Assembly (NCBI GenBank): GCA_964019425.1
Contig: OZ025810.1
Location: 248,001 to 312,000 of the forward strand
DNA: 64,000 bases
From: Flectonema sp. DT1601
Taxonomy: Eukaryota; Euglenozoa; Diplonemea; Diplonemida; Diplonemidae
Reading direction: 5' to 3'
In this document: positions 30,439-41,200 of the stretch, piece after piece
How positions within the stretch are numbered: the first letter of the stretch is position 1
How the letters are laid out: each line of letters begins with the position of its first letter
Program-made: the position numbers and the translations under genes
Notes under the pieces: generated by a model
Told to the model about the DNA's origin: nothing
The model's input: only the letters and a program-made list of their open reading frames with translations
The model's database searches: none

Positions 30439-31088
30439 CTTTTAAATTCTTTTTTTTGATAATGATGTTTTGCTTTATTTTTTTCCGTGTGTGTGTTGTG
30501 TGTTTTTTTCCTTTCTTGTTTAAAGACTGTAAGAATAGAAAATATGACAAGTAACAGGAACGTAAACCGACAAAAAGTATGGTTGTTTCCACTCAAATAC
30601 TGTGAATCTACCTGTAGTTGTGGTAGCTGTTATTTAAGTTATTAATACTCCTGTGAGATGCTTTAAAGTAAATTAAGAAAGACAACACACAATTAAAGTC
30701 ACTATCGCTGTTCATAAATATTTCAAATCAAGCTAAGTCCGATGTATTGTGAACCACCACAACATGAAGGAGCATAATCCTTATATCGACAGGTTTTTTT
30801 TTTTTTTTTTCGTTCGAAATTTTTTTTTTTTTTGTTATTTTTCTTCTTTTTTTTTCTTCTCTGAAAAAAAAAAAAAAAACAGACGAATCCGTGTGGTTAT
30901 TTTATTTTTCCGCAATTTGCATAAAAAAAAGATTACTGAGGCATGTGAGCGAACTGCTATTATGCAATTTTCAGTAAGAGAAGACAAGCAGGAGAGTAAG
31001 GGAGGAAACTATAATACCACATTGTGATATGCAAAAAAGAAAATCGCCACAACAGAGACTCGAACTGGATGGATATGAAATTGTTAAT
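30439..31088. other. Intergenic, strong T and A tracts
   Basis: Upstream of the TRIM-like gene. T runs at about 30,795-30,832 and an A run near 30,865-30,880. Short frames in this area are Phe/Lys products of these tracts. No feature supported. Confidence 0.6.
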
Positions 31089-31664
31089 TTACAACAATGT
31101 TGAGAGTTTTGCCTCCCACTCTTCTTTGCCCCAGCCAGAGGAGACATCACCAGCTTCAAGTCCGTTGATTAAAACTGTTGGAGTGACGTGAATGCTACGA
31201 GCGCGGTGGTACTTTACAGACCACTTCATTAATTGAGTTGCTTTGTTACACGATTCATCTTTAATGAGAAGGGCTGAAAGGAGTTCTTCCTTTGAGATTC
31301 CGACCTTCTCAGCGTGCGTTGCGAGGATCTCATAGAGTTCATTTCTAGTTTTGTCCTTAGTCGTAACATCAGTTAGATCAGAGTTTGTGGATAATTCAAG
31401 AGCGAAGTCCCAAGCCTTATCACGAGGGGCAACCAACATCGCTTCGTGCATTAAACACGAATGTGGATGCCATGGCTGAGGAACATTCTGAAACAAGAAT
31501 TCAACTTCCTCTGGCCAAGACCCACGGTTTGCTGCTAAAGCTTTAACCATCTTCTTTGAGAATGGACATGCCAGATCTAAGAAGCACTCGACAACAACTT
31601 TCGTCTTTTTGTCTCCCCCACGAAGTGGAATACCAACCGGCATTGGTGGAAGTGGTGCAGGCAT
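31089..31664 (-). CDS. DsbA-like thioredoxin-fold protein, 191 aa
   Basis: The start at 31,664 (MPAPLPPMPVGIPLRG) gives a 191-aa protein. VVVECFLDLACPFSKKMVKAL matches the first strand and active-site helix of the DsbA/2-hydroxychromene-2-carboxylate-isomerase-like branch of the thioredoxin fold. A helical insert follows (about 80-140), and HVTPTVLINGLEAG carries the cis-proline loop. The active site is CPFS: the second Cys of CxxC is Ser, so it is a monothiol and cannot act as a simple dithiol oxidant. Glutathione-dependent transfer or isomerase chemistry, or a structural role, is more likely. No signal peptide, so cytosolic. Confidence 0.82.
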   Translation of the reverse strand: MPAPLPPMPVGIPLRGGDKKTKVVVECFLDLACPFSKKMVKALAANRGSWPEEVEFLFQNVPQPWHPHSCLMHEAMLVAPRDKAWDFALELSTNSDLTDVTTKDKTRNELYEILATHAEKVGISKEELLSALLIKDESCNKATQLMKWSVKYHRARSIHVTPTVLINGLEAGDVSSGWGKEEWEAKLSTLL

Positions 31665-32059
31665 TTTAAAGTGTTTGTTTGCTATAAAAATGAAAAAGTT
31701 CAGTTCTCGCAATGTACCTCATCCCCTCCTCAAGTTTTGGTCTATAACACACGCATTACTTAATTATTTCAATTTGAGGAAAAAAAAAAATCAACTAAAA
31801 AAAGAAGTACAACAAAAGGGGACGGATAACAATGTCAGGACAATACGAGTATAGAATCTAAGGAGGGAACTCGCTGTATGTAATGCAACAAAGTGACTAC
31901 CAGTAAACAATCTTATGATTTTCTAAAAGTGATAGTAAGCCTGTTGTTCAATCATGAACGAGGAAAGCACGTTCGTGTAACACAAAATGATAAATCACAC
32001 TCTTGATTGGTAAAGAATCTGTTTGAGTGTATTAACACAATACAATCTCTAAAATGATA
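31665..32059. other. Intergenic
   Basis: About 395 nt with two short A runs. I see no gene or repeat in it. Confidence 0.6.
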
Positions 32060-32500
32060 TTAGAGATTCATGGTTGTTATTTTATCTATCTCTCGTTGAA
32101 TGTCGTCAGTGGAGTTACCTCCACTGTAAGAATTACAAAGAACTGACTGAGCGGACCGTAATACAGAAACAACCTTCACAAGCTGTTGATGCTTTTCAGA
32201 TAGTTCTAAAGCAAGTTGTTGTTGTCCAGCTAACAATGATCGTATCGAAGCTTCCATGGTATCTTTCATCGATGCCATCCGACCACGTGTTTCAGCTGTA
32301 CATTCTTCATGATGTTTTACTAAAGTTGTTTCTCTTGCCATTGCCATATCGAGTTGTTCTTGTAGTAATTCAACATCTGGAGCTGCTGCTAAAAGGTTCC
32401 TAATTCGATGGTCTTTCTCTTCGCAAATCTTTTTCCATTTCTTTGCCTCTGCTGCGGCTTCATAATATCTAACTTCCCAGTCAACGTTCCTCTGAGTCAT
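32060..32500 (-). CDS. Coiled-coil protein, 146 aa
   Basis: Starting at 32,500 (MTQRNVDWEVRYYEAAAEAKKWKK) the protein is almost entirely charged helix to residue 120 and ends STDDIQREIDKITTMNL. A polypyrimidine tract and CAG acceptor sit just upstream (about 32,509-32,545), with 8 nt between acceptor and ATG. The 5' UTR is therefore probably spliced, or a coding exon lies further up. The longer reading through the T tract (poly-Phe start) is rejected for that reason. No domain recognised. Confidence 0.65.
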   Translation of the reverse strand: MTQRNVDWEVRYYEAAAEAKKWKKICEEKDHRIRNLLAAAPDVELLQEQLDMAMARETTLVKHHEECTAETRGRMASMKDTMEASIRSLLAGQQQLALELSEKHQQLVKVVSVLRSAQSVLCNSYSGGNSTDDIQREIDKITTMNL

Positions 32501-32660
32501 TCGTGTACCTGAAAAAAAATAATAAATAATAAAAAAAAAAAACACACAGCAACCTAATGTTATAATAAACTCAACTTTCTCACTGTTCCCTCCCAGTATA
32601 GGGATGCGGTGTAATACGGACGAAAGACCTAAAAGAATAAACCGTCACAGCAAAAGAAGC

Positions 32661-32948
32661 CTAAAGGATATCACCGTTTGGTTTAAACGTTAGTTGTTCT
32701 ATTCCGAGTTGTTTCACTGTGTTACCAACAATACGTGATGAGCCTCCTTTAACCTGTTTTTATTGTAGTGTTTTTATTATAGACGAGAGAGTGGATAAGA
32801 CGACAATACAAACCTTTAAGCTACTGGAGTAGGACGCACTGCAAGTCAGAGACTTTCCTCCATCATCAATCCTACACCCCAGTGATGCTAACGACACAGG
32901 GGCGGCAACTGGTCCAACGGTGGCTGCCGTAGCAGCGACTGCGCTCAT
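32661..32948 (-). CDS. Small two-exon protein, 75 aa
   Basis: Exon 32948..32814 encodes MSAVAATAATVGPVAAP through SSSLK, and exon 32753..32661 continues VKGGSSRIVGNTVKQLGIEQLTF to NGDIL and a TAG stop. The 60-nt intron has donor AAG|GTTTGT and acceptor AAACAG| and is phase 0. The N-terminus is Ala/Val-rich but not clearly a signal peptide. The two cysteines (GCRIDD, TCSAS) are the only other notable features. I do not recognise it. Clean splice sites and an in-frame join support a real gene. Confidence 0.6.
32754..32813 (-). other. Intron of the 75-aa gene (60 nt)
   Basis: GTTTGT donor at 32,813 and AAACAG acceptor ending at 32,754. Phase 0, and both flanking frames agree. Confidence 0.7.
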
Positions 32949-33042
32949 CTATGAATGGTGTGTAAGTCTGATGGGAGTTGAATGTTTATTATTTTTAAAT
33001 GATTCCTACACTGCACTGAATTATATCGAATCGAATGCTGAG

Positions 33043-33492
33043 TTATGAACTGTCATTACTCTCATCACTGCCGTTATTCTTATTTATGATCTCCAGAACT
33101 TGCTGAGGAGGTCTTCCTATTCTGGCTTCACTCTCACTCACAAGAATCGGACGTTGAATCAGAATCGGTTCATTAACCATCACTGTAATGAGATCATCAT
33201 CACTAAGAATCTTGTCTTTTAAGTTTCGAGACTTGTACACAGCTTCTGTAGTTCTCAACAATTCCCTTGGAGGGATGCTGAGCTTCTTCAGAACAGAACG
33301 GACTTGTTTTTCAGAAGGAGTTTCTTCAAGATATTTATATATCTCAGGATTAATATTTCTGTCTTTAAGTAATTTCAGAGTCTCTCTCGATTTCGAGCAT
33401 TTCGGGTTGTGCCACAATAAGATATCTGATTCCTCCTTCAGTTTTTTCTGAGGCTTTCCCGGCTCACTGCATTTTGACTTCTTGGGAGGCAT
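33043..33492 (-). CDS. ArsC-family (arsenate reductase-like) protein, 149 aa
   Basis: The start at 33,492 (MPPKKSKCSEPGKPQKK) gives a 149-aa protein. After a basic 20-residue lead, LLWHNPKCSKSRETLKLL carries the family's catalytic Cys in the HNPxCxxSR loop. Then YLEETPSEKQVRSVLKKL, ELLRTTEAVY and EPILIQRPILVSESEARIGRPP carry the expected Arg positions. ArsC/YfgD-type enzymes use glutathione and glutaredoxin; some members reduce arsenate and others have no known substrate, so activity on arsenate is inferred. The acidic Ser/Asp tail is unusual. The boundary of the large duplicated segment lies just upstream, within this gene's 5' UTR. Confidence 0.85.
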   Translation of the reverse strand: MPPKKSKCSEPGKPQKKLKEESDILLWHNPKCSKSRETLKLLKDRNINPEIYKYLEETPSEKQVRSVLKKLSIPPRELLRTTEAVYKSRNLKDKILSDDDLITVMVNEPILIQRPILVSESEARIGRPPQQVLEIINKNNGSDESNDSS

Positions 33493-33561
33493 ATTTAGTT
33501 TTTTTTTGGTAATTTTACTTATAATTTCTAAAAACAACAGAAAGAGAAGAAAAAAAAGACC

Positions 33562-33801
33562 ATGTCAGCAACAAGGAAAAGCTACGACAACTTCCTTGTG
33601 TGGAAGAACAGCATGCCGTCAATGTTTTTACATATTTATTTGAAGGGGGTGCTTTTATTGAAGAAATACAATAGAAGATTCTCGTCAATAACTATTTTTT
33701 CTCAGAATGAGTTCTATTTAGCAGTTTGTAATCACCAGCCCATTAACTTAGTACGTATGTTAACATGGCTTTGGAAATGCAAAGAACACAAAAATATATA
33801 A
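33562..33801 (+). CDS. Possible small protein, 79 aa (copy 1)
   Basis: Frame MSATRKSYDNFLVWK to KCKEHKNI, with the ATG just after an A-rich stretch. The duplicate at 49,568-49,813 keeps the whole frame, with a 6-nt in-frame insertion (KN to KTTN) and one Arg-to-Leu change. That is weak evidence for a real protein, since an indel would by chance keep frame one time in three and the duplication is young. The protein is basic, with a hydrophobic middle; no domain is recognised. Confidence 0.3.
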   Translation: MSATRKSYDNFLVWKNSMPSMFLHIYLKGVLLLKKYNRRFSSITIFSQNEFYLAVCNHQPINLVRMLTWLWKCKEHKNI

Positions 33802-34922
33802 AAATGAAAAATATTTCCTAGTGGTAGTAATGTACGAACACTTTTAGTATGGATGCGTTACTAACTATTATTATTTTTTATTTTTTTTCCCTGAATTTCT
33901 TTTTTTTTCCTTCAATAGATTGCATTCACTGAATTTTCGAATATTTATTTTTTTTATTATTATAAATAATAACAAAATCAATTTGTTCCCAGACTGTTGC
34001 CATAAATTTTTAAAAACTTAGATCAACACCATGACTGATTCACAATGCTTTTCAAATTCGTTTTCTCCAACTTCGAAAAGAGAAATAACAACAATCAGAA
34101 AAATCCTTAATAAAGGAGTAATATAGAATTTAGTTCACTTTTTTTTTTCTTTTTTTTCATTGTTTCGCCCCCTCTGTAAGCACTACGTCGCTTGAGATTA
34201 CGAGTTTGTGCAGAGGGCACAAATAGAGAGGAATATGATTTTTCCTTCGAAAAAGAAAAAAAAATTAAAAAAAATCATCCACCGCTGGGTGAAGTACTCA
34301 AGCGGGAATGAAGATAACAAGAGGAACAAGAGGTGCTAAATATGTACTACTTGGGAAGCTAGAAAAGTTAAAAAAAAAAAAAAGGATGATTTGGCGTCCA
34401 CGATACAAGACGTGGAGGGTTTGGGTAAAGGTATCTGAAAATTTAGGATTTTTTTATTTATTAAATAAATAAAAGGATTGCAGTGCAATTACACAGATTG
34501 AACAACACAGTTGTTCGACAAGTGAGAATCAAATAAACTGTTTGCACCTCCGTCGAGTACTTGCTGTTATGTTGGAAAGATACCTTTGAGACGTGTGTTC
34601 ATTCGCAGTGTAATCTTCTACGTAATAATTAATGTACTTTTTCTACGTTTCGTTCTCAAAGCAGGCTTCAGTAATTTTTTCGAATCAGGGTTTTTTTTTT
34701 TTTTTTTTTTTCCCTCAAGAGAATTATTCTCCCTTTAACTGGAAAAAAAGTAATACAAAAAAAAAAAAAAAAATAGAAACAACGCGTTTACCAATACCAT
34801 AGAAATTAATAGCATGGGTTTTACGTTTATGAATTCAATGCAGCAAAACCGTTTTTTCTGCACGTGGAGTTAGAAAAAGAGATTAAAATAGGCAGATAGT
34901 TTCGAAAATAGGTGTCGCTGTA

Positions 34923-35205
34923 ATGTCTGATAACAATATAAAGGAATTGGGGCAGATATTAGTCGCAAACCCGAATAAATACAAAAAAAGAATTGGCTTT
35001 ATCTTCAACTACACAGAAAATAATGATATAACAACTGTGATTTTTATGTTTGTGTCACGAAACCCCGTGAACCGACTTAAACTGATAAAGCTAAAGGAGG
35101 TTTACGTGTGCTGCCCAACATTCTTACAATACTTGTTAAATGCAAAAACAAAAAAAAAAAAAAAAAAAGAAATAACCAAAGTCACTATATCGCGAACCAG
35201 TACAC
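34923..35205 (+). repeat. Dispersed repeat with short frame and A-tail (copy beside gene A)
   Basis: The segment encodes a 75-codon frame (MSDNNIKELGQILVANPNK to LQYLLNAK) and ends in an A run, followed within about 40 nt by the stop codon of gene A. Copies lie at 50,940-51,172 (ATG changed to ATA) and 53,050-53,290 (a small rearrangement inside). Partial copies lie at 940-1,112 and 13,248-13,290. The copies beside the giant genes moved with the gene duplications, but the two distant ones did not. It may be a relic of a short interspersed element or of a gene. Confidence 0.8.
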
Positions 35206-38200
35206 TTAAACAATACTGTCCCTATCTGGACCCTGGTTTGAGATTTGATCAGCCTTGCCATTCTCTACGTCGGTTTCATCGGCTTTTTTGTTGCAGTAGC
35301 AGCAGTACACTAGTACAGAAATAACAATAAGACCGAAACCACTGACTAAGGTTGCAATAAGAATCTTGCAAGTATCATCACAAGACGAATCATTGTCTTT
35401 GGTTACAATTGGAACAGGAGTCGCTAAAGCATTAACCTTCACCACCCCGGCAGAGGTTGCTCCAGTTCCTGCGAATGTACCTCCACTTCCCTTTGCTACT
35501 TCTGCGGCAATCAAATCAAAAATTGCTTGCGGATCAGCTCCAGTTTTCACTATCAGAATGTAGTGAGAAACAGTTGCAGAATTCTGAAGTACAGCTACTC
35601 CTCTTGAAGCCATCACATTAGATTCAACACATCCAGCAGCTAATCTTGTGGCAAGAGTGTTTGGACACGCATTCGAAGGACAAGCAGCTACTGGACACCC
35701 GAACAGTACAACAATATTCTGAACGTTATCTCCTCCAGCAGTTTTCAACCTTTGACTAATAGTTCCATACTGTATCTGTGAGGTACCGATATTGAAGTTG
35801 ATCATACCAACGTTTTGTCCATCAGTTGAAGGAGGAGCACCAGGAACAGCAGTCGGCACGGCCGTCGGCACAGCAGTAGGCACAGCAGTAGGCACAGCAG
35901 TAGGCACAGCAGTCGGTACAGCAGTCGGTACAGCAGTCGGTACAGCAGTCGGCACAGCAGTAGGAACAGCAGTCGGCACGGCCGTCGGAACAGCAGTTGG
36001 CACAACAGTAGGCACAGCAGTTGGCACAGCAGTAGGCACAGCAGTAGGCACAGCAGTTGGCACAGCAGTAGGCACAGCAGTAGGCACAGCAGTAGGCACA
36101 GCAGTAGGCACAGCAGTTGGTACAGCAGTAGGCACGGCCGTCGGAACAGCAGTTGGTACAGCAGTAGGCACAGCAGTTGGTACAGCAGTTGGTACAGCAG
36201 TTGGTACAGCAGTTGGTACAGCAGTTGGTACAGCAGTTGGTACAGCAGTTGGTACAGCAGTTGGTACAGCAGTTGGTACAGCAGTTGGTACAGCAGTTGG
36301 TACTGCTGAAGGGCTGGCAGTTGGGATAACAGTTTCATCTACCGGAGAATCATCAAGTGGTGTATCTAAAGGAGTCGTATCATCACTTGGAGTACTAACA
36401 TCAATAGGACTGTACTCTTCTACAGGACTATCATTAGGAGAATCATTCATATTACTATCACTGTCACTATCACTACTGCTGTCACTATTATCATTACAAG
36501 GTGACTCACCAAATTTTGTACCAGCAGGACAAAAATCGAAACTCTCAACCTTCAAAACCGGAACAATCATTTCAACCAATTCAATAATCAAATGATCAAC
36601 GTCTGAATGAGCTGAAGATTTCTCAACTGCAGTCATGTGGCTCTTCATCAACATCTGAGTCTCAACAACTGGCATAAAGAATACCGATTCCCACACGACG
36701 TGAATTTCACGCATTGCATGACTATGTTCACTGCTTTCATCAGCCTGCTTCAAATGACGAGCCGATTTCTCAGGAATTGCTTTCTCATTACCACTCATGC
36801 GCTCCATGTGTTCGGCATTCATGTCCATTGACTCGGATCCGCTGTGATCTTGACCGTGCATTGACGGGACCTTGTACAAAGGTACGTAGAGTTGAGGCAT
36901 GTGCACGTCGATGTGCACGTTGTGGGCATCTTCATTCTTCGGCTCGTCGGATTTTTGGAATGCAACAACAGGAACGCAGTAATTTGGTAGGCTTTTCTCT
37001 ACATCCGGATGAGACATGTCTTCAGATGCAGCGTCTTTCGGACTCTCATCATGTGGAGCCTCTTCTCCCGGCTTCTTATCATGCGGCATCTCACGAACAG
37101 GGAACGGCAAGACAGGAAGGAAGAAAGGAGGTTCGTTCATGTTGTACACGAGACTATCTTCCGAATTCTTGTAGTCGGTGCTGCCACTCATTTTGTCATC
37201 ATTAGATGCGTCAACTTCCGACATGCGATGAGGACCTTCCAAAAGTAACTCAGGGTAGCTGAGGACAGGAATGAAATACTTCTCCAAAAACATTTCACTC
37301 CCGTGTTCACCTCCTGGAAATTTGTGGTCGGCTGGCTCTCCGTTATCAGCTTTCTGGTCGGATGGCTCACTTCTTGAATTCGAATGGCCCGCTTCGTGCT
37401 TCATCTCTCCTATCGGATGATCATCAGAACTACTTTCCTTCATGTGAGTGAAAGGCAAGACAGGAATGTAAAAGACATGCTTGTCCATTGGCATTTCATC
37501 CAAGTGGTCAGCAGGTTCGTCGCCGTGCTTAGCTTCAACCTCCATCTGGATATCGAGAACAGGGATGAAGAACTTCGGCTTCTTCATGGTCGGCACTGAC
37601 CCATCCTTCTCTTCAACTACAGTCTCAGGCTTCTCTGAAGTCTTTTCTTCATGTTGCACTTCTTCAAATGGAATAACAGGAATGAAGTATTTCGACATGT
37701 CCATTCCATTAATTGGAGGCATGCCAACAGATGGACCTTCGTTGCTGTGCTTGGCCTTCTCCATGTCAGGGTGCGGGTAGATTGGAATGTAGAACAACGG
37801 GCGTCTCTCTTGCTCTCTCATGTATTCCATTCTCTTGTAACTTCCATCCATCTCAGAGTGGCCCATCTTGTAACCCATTTCACTGTGACTATCATCACCT
37901 TCCTTCATTCCAGAGTGGTCCATCTTGTAACCCATTCCACTGTGACTATCATCACCTTCCTTCATTCCAGAGTGGTCCATCTTGTAACCCATTCCACTGT
38001 GACTATCATCACCTTCCTTCATCCCAGAATGGTCCATCTTGTAACCCATTCCACTGTGACTATCATCACCTTCCTTCATCCCAGAGTGGTCCATCTTGTA
38101 ACCCATTCCACTGTGACTATCATCACCTTCCTTCATCCCAGAGTGGTCCATTCCGTAGTGAATATCTTCCGTCGGGAATGGTGAAATAGGAAGATAGAAC

Positions 38201-41200
38201 TTCGGATACTCTCCACCCATCTTCGGCATGCCGTAGTGTTCCTTCTCCTCGTCAGTCATCTCAGGCATAGGAAGAGGTCCCTTACCGTCGTGCATAGTGC
38301 GTCCATTGTCATCCGGTGTGTGTTCAGCAGGGAACTGGTAAACAGGGATGTGGAATTCAGGAGCTTCAATGTGACCCTCTGCTTTGTCTTTACCGAAGCT
38401 GAAGCTCATTGGGGGTGCTGATAACTCACCGTATGATTCTTCTCCCCAACTCTTATCGCCGAATAATCTACTGAGCTGCTCAAGAATGATAGGATAAGGA
38501 TCAACGACACAATTCTCGTATGGACAAGCAGGAGGCTGCGGTGGCTGTGGTGTCTGTGGAGGCTGTGGTGGCTGTGGAGGCTGTGGAGGATGTGGATCAC
38601 ACGGATCTACTACACCAACAGGGCAGAAATTCAGCGTATTGACTTTGAAGACAGGAACAAACATGTCAGGATGCATCATCATATGTTCAACTATCACATC
38701 TTCAGATAATTTATCATCAGACTTTAATTGATGATCCTCATCCATTGGCATCTCCTTCTTCAATAGTTCATAAGTTCCAATAATAGGAATGAAGAACACA
38801 GATTCCATTGATTCTTCGAAGTTTCCCTTATCACCACCCAAGGAGTTGCTGCCACTTCCAATTCCACTACCCATTTGTTCAGATTTGTGGTCCGATTTCT
38901 CAGGAATTGCTTTCTCATTACCACTCATGTGCTCCATGTGTTCGGCATTCATGTCCATTGACTCGGATCCCCTGTGATCTTGACCGTGCATTGACGGGAC
39001 CTTGTACAAAGGTACGTAGAGTTGAGGCATGTGCACGTCGATGTGCACGTTGTGGGCATCTTCATTCTTCGGCTCGTCGGATTTTTGGAATGCAACAACA
39101 GGAACGCAGTAATTTGGTAGGCTTTTCTCTACATCCGGATGAGACATGTCTTCAGATGCAGCGTCTTTCGGACTCTCATCATGTGGAGCCTCTTCTCCCG
39201 GCTTCTTATCATGCGGCATCTCACGAACAGGGAACGGCAAGACAGGAAGGAAGAAAGGAGGTTCGTTCATGTTGTACACGAGACTATCTTCCGAATTCTT
39301 GTAGTCGGTGCTGCCACTCATTTTGTCATCATTAGATGCGTCAACTTCCGACATGCGATGAGGACCTTCCAAAAGTAACTCAGGGTAGCTGAGGACAGGA
39401 ATGAAATACTTCTCCAAAAACATTTCACTCCCGTGTTCACCTCCTGGAAATTTGTGGTCGGCCGGCTCTCCGTTATCAGCTTTCTGGTCGGATGGCTCAC
39501 TTCCTGAATTCGAATGGCCCGCTTCGTGCTTCATCTCTCCCATCGGATGATCATCAGAACTACTTTCCTTCATGTGAGTGAAAGGCAAGACAGGAATGTA
39601 AAAGACACGCTTGTCCATTGGCATTTCATCCAAGTGGTCAGCTGGTTCGTAGCCGTGCTTAGCTTCAACCTCCATCTGGATTTCGAGAACAGGGATGAAG
39701 AATTTCGGCTTCTTCATGGTCGGCACTGACCCATCCTTCTCTTCAACTACAGTCTCAGGCTTCTCTGAAGTCTTTTCTTCATGTTGCACTTCTTCAAATG
39801 GAATAACAGGAATGAAGTATTTCGACATGTCCATTCCATTAATTGGAGGCATGCCAACAGATGGACCTTCGTTGTTGTGCTTGGCCTTCTCCATGTCAGG
39901 GTGCGGGTAGATTGGAATGTAGAACAACGGGCGTCTCTCTTGCTCTCTCATGTATTCCATTCTCTTGTAACTTCCATCCATCTCAGGGTGGTCCATCTTG
40001 TAACCCATTCCACTGTGACTATCATCACCTTCCTTCATTCCAGAATGGTCCATCTTGTAACCCATTTCACTGTGACTATCATCACCTTCCATCATCCCAG
40101 AATGGTCCATCTTGTAACCCATTCCACTGTGACTATCATCACCTTCCTTCATTCCAGAATGGTCCATCTTGTAACCCATTTCACTGTGACTATCATCACC
40201 TTCCTTCATCCCAGAATGGTCCATCTTGTAACCCATTCCACTGTGACTATCATCACCTTCCTTCATTCCAGAATGGTCCATCTTGTAACCCATTTCACTG
40301 TGACTATCATCACCTTCCATCATCCCAGAATGGTCCATCTTGTAACCCATTCCACTGTGACTATCATCACCTTCCTTCATTCCAGAATGATCCATCTTGT
40401 AACCCATTTCACTGTGACTATCATCACCTTCCTTCATCCCAGAATGGTCCATCTTGTAACCCATTCCACTGTGACTATCATCACCTTCCTTCATTCCAGA
40501 ATGGTCCATCTTGTAACCCATTCCACTGTGACTATCATCACCTTCCTTCATTCCAGAATGGTCCATCTTGTAACCCATTCCGCTGTGACTATCATCACCT
40601 TCCTTCATTCCAGAATGGTCCATCTTGTAACCCATTCCACTGTGACTATCATCACCTTCCTTCATTCCAGAATGGTCCATCTTGTAACCCATTTCACTGT
40701 GACTATCATCACCTTCCTTCATTCCAGAATGGTCCATCTTGTAACCCATTCCACTGTGACTATCATCACCTTCCTTCATTCCAGAGTGGTCCATCTTGTA
40801 ACCCATTCCACTGTGACTATCATCACCTTCCTTCATCCCAGAGTGGTCCATTCCGTAGTGAATATCTTCCGTCGGGAATGGTGAAATAGGAAGATAGAAC
40901 TTCGGATACTCTCCACCCATCTTCGGCATGCCGTAGTGTTCCTTCTCCTCGTCAGTCATCTCAGGCATAGGAAGAGGTCCCTTACCGTCGTGCATAGTGC
41001 GTCCATTGTCATCCGGTGTGTGTTCAGCAGGGAACTGGTAAACAGGGATGTGGAATTCAGGAGCTTCAATGTGACCCTCTGCTTTGTCTTTACCGAAGCT
41101 GAAGCTCATTGGGGATGCTGATAACTCACCGTATGATTCTTCTCCCCAACTCTTATCGCCGAATAATCTACTGAGCTGCTCAAGAATGATAGGATAAGGA

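Larger units (their letters stand above)
33493..35205. repeat. Downstream flank of giant gene A (duplicated at 49,503-51,205)
   Basis: From about 33,497 this segment matches 49,503 onward. The right-hand copy lacks about 300 nt (corresponding to about 33,862-34,170) and carries a MITE-like insertion. A more distant version lies downstream of gene D (about 59,046-59,460). Two short conserved frames inside (33,562-33,801; 34,923-35,150) are listed separately. The rest is A/T tracts. Confidence 0.85.

Noticed and set aside
30749-31027. 92-aa Phe-rich plus-strand frame
   Set aside because: Product of T and A runs.
31030-31070. tRNA T-arm-like sequence (CCAGTTCGAGTC on the minus strand)
   Set aside because: No matching acceptor stem, D arm or anticodon arm upstream; it lies in the 3' UTR of the DsbA-like gene.
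35792-36595. 267-aa plus-strand frame of GTAV repeats opposite the gene A stalk
   Set aside because: A 12-bp repeat leaves several frames open on both strands. The minus-strand reading continues into a signal peptide and transmembrane protein; this one does not. The same applies to 53,920-54,741 and 61,255-62,280.
37866-40851. CRISPR-like array
   Set aside because: The repeats are directly adjacent 57-bp coding units with no unique spacers, in a eukaryotic gene.
39781-40889. Plus-strand frames of 348-367 aa across the 57-bp arrays (also 42,472-43,352, 37,651-38,189 and 44,935-45,413)
   Set aside because: 57 is a multiple of three, so any frame without a stop in one unit stays open through the array. 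They end at the array edges and have no start or domain of their own.
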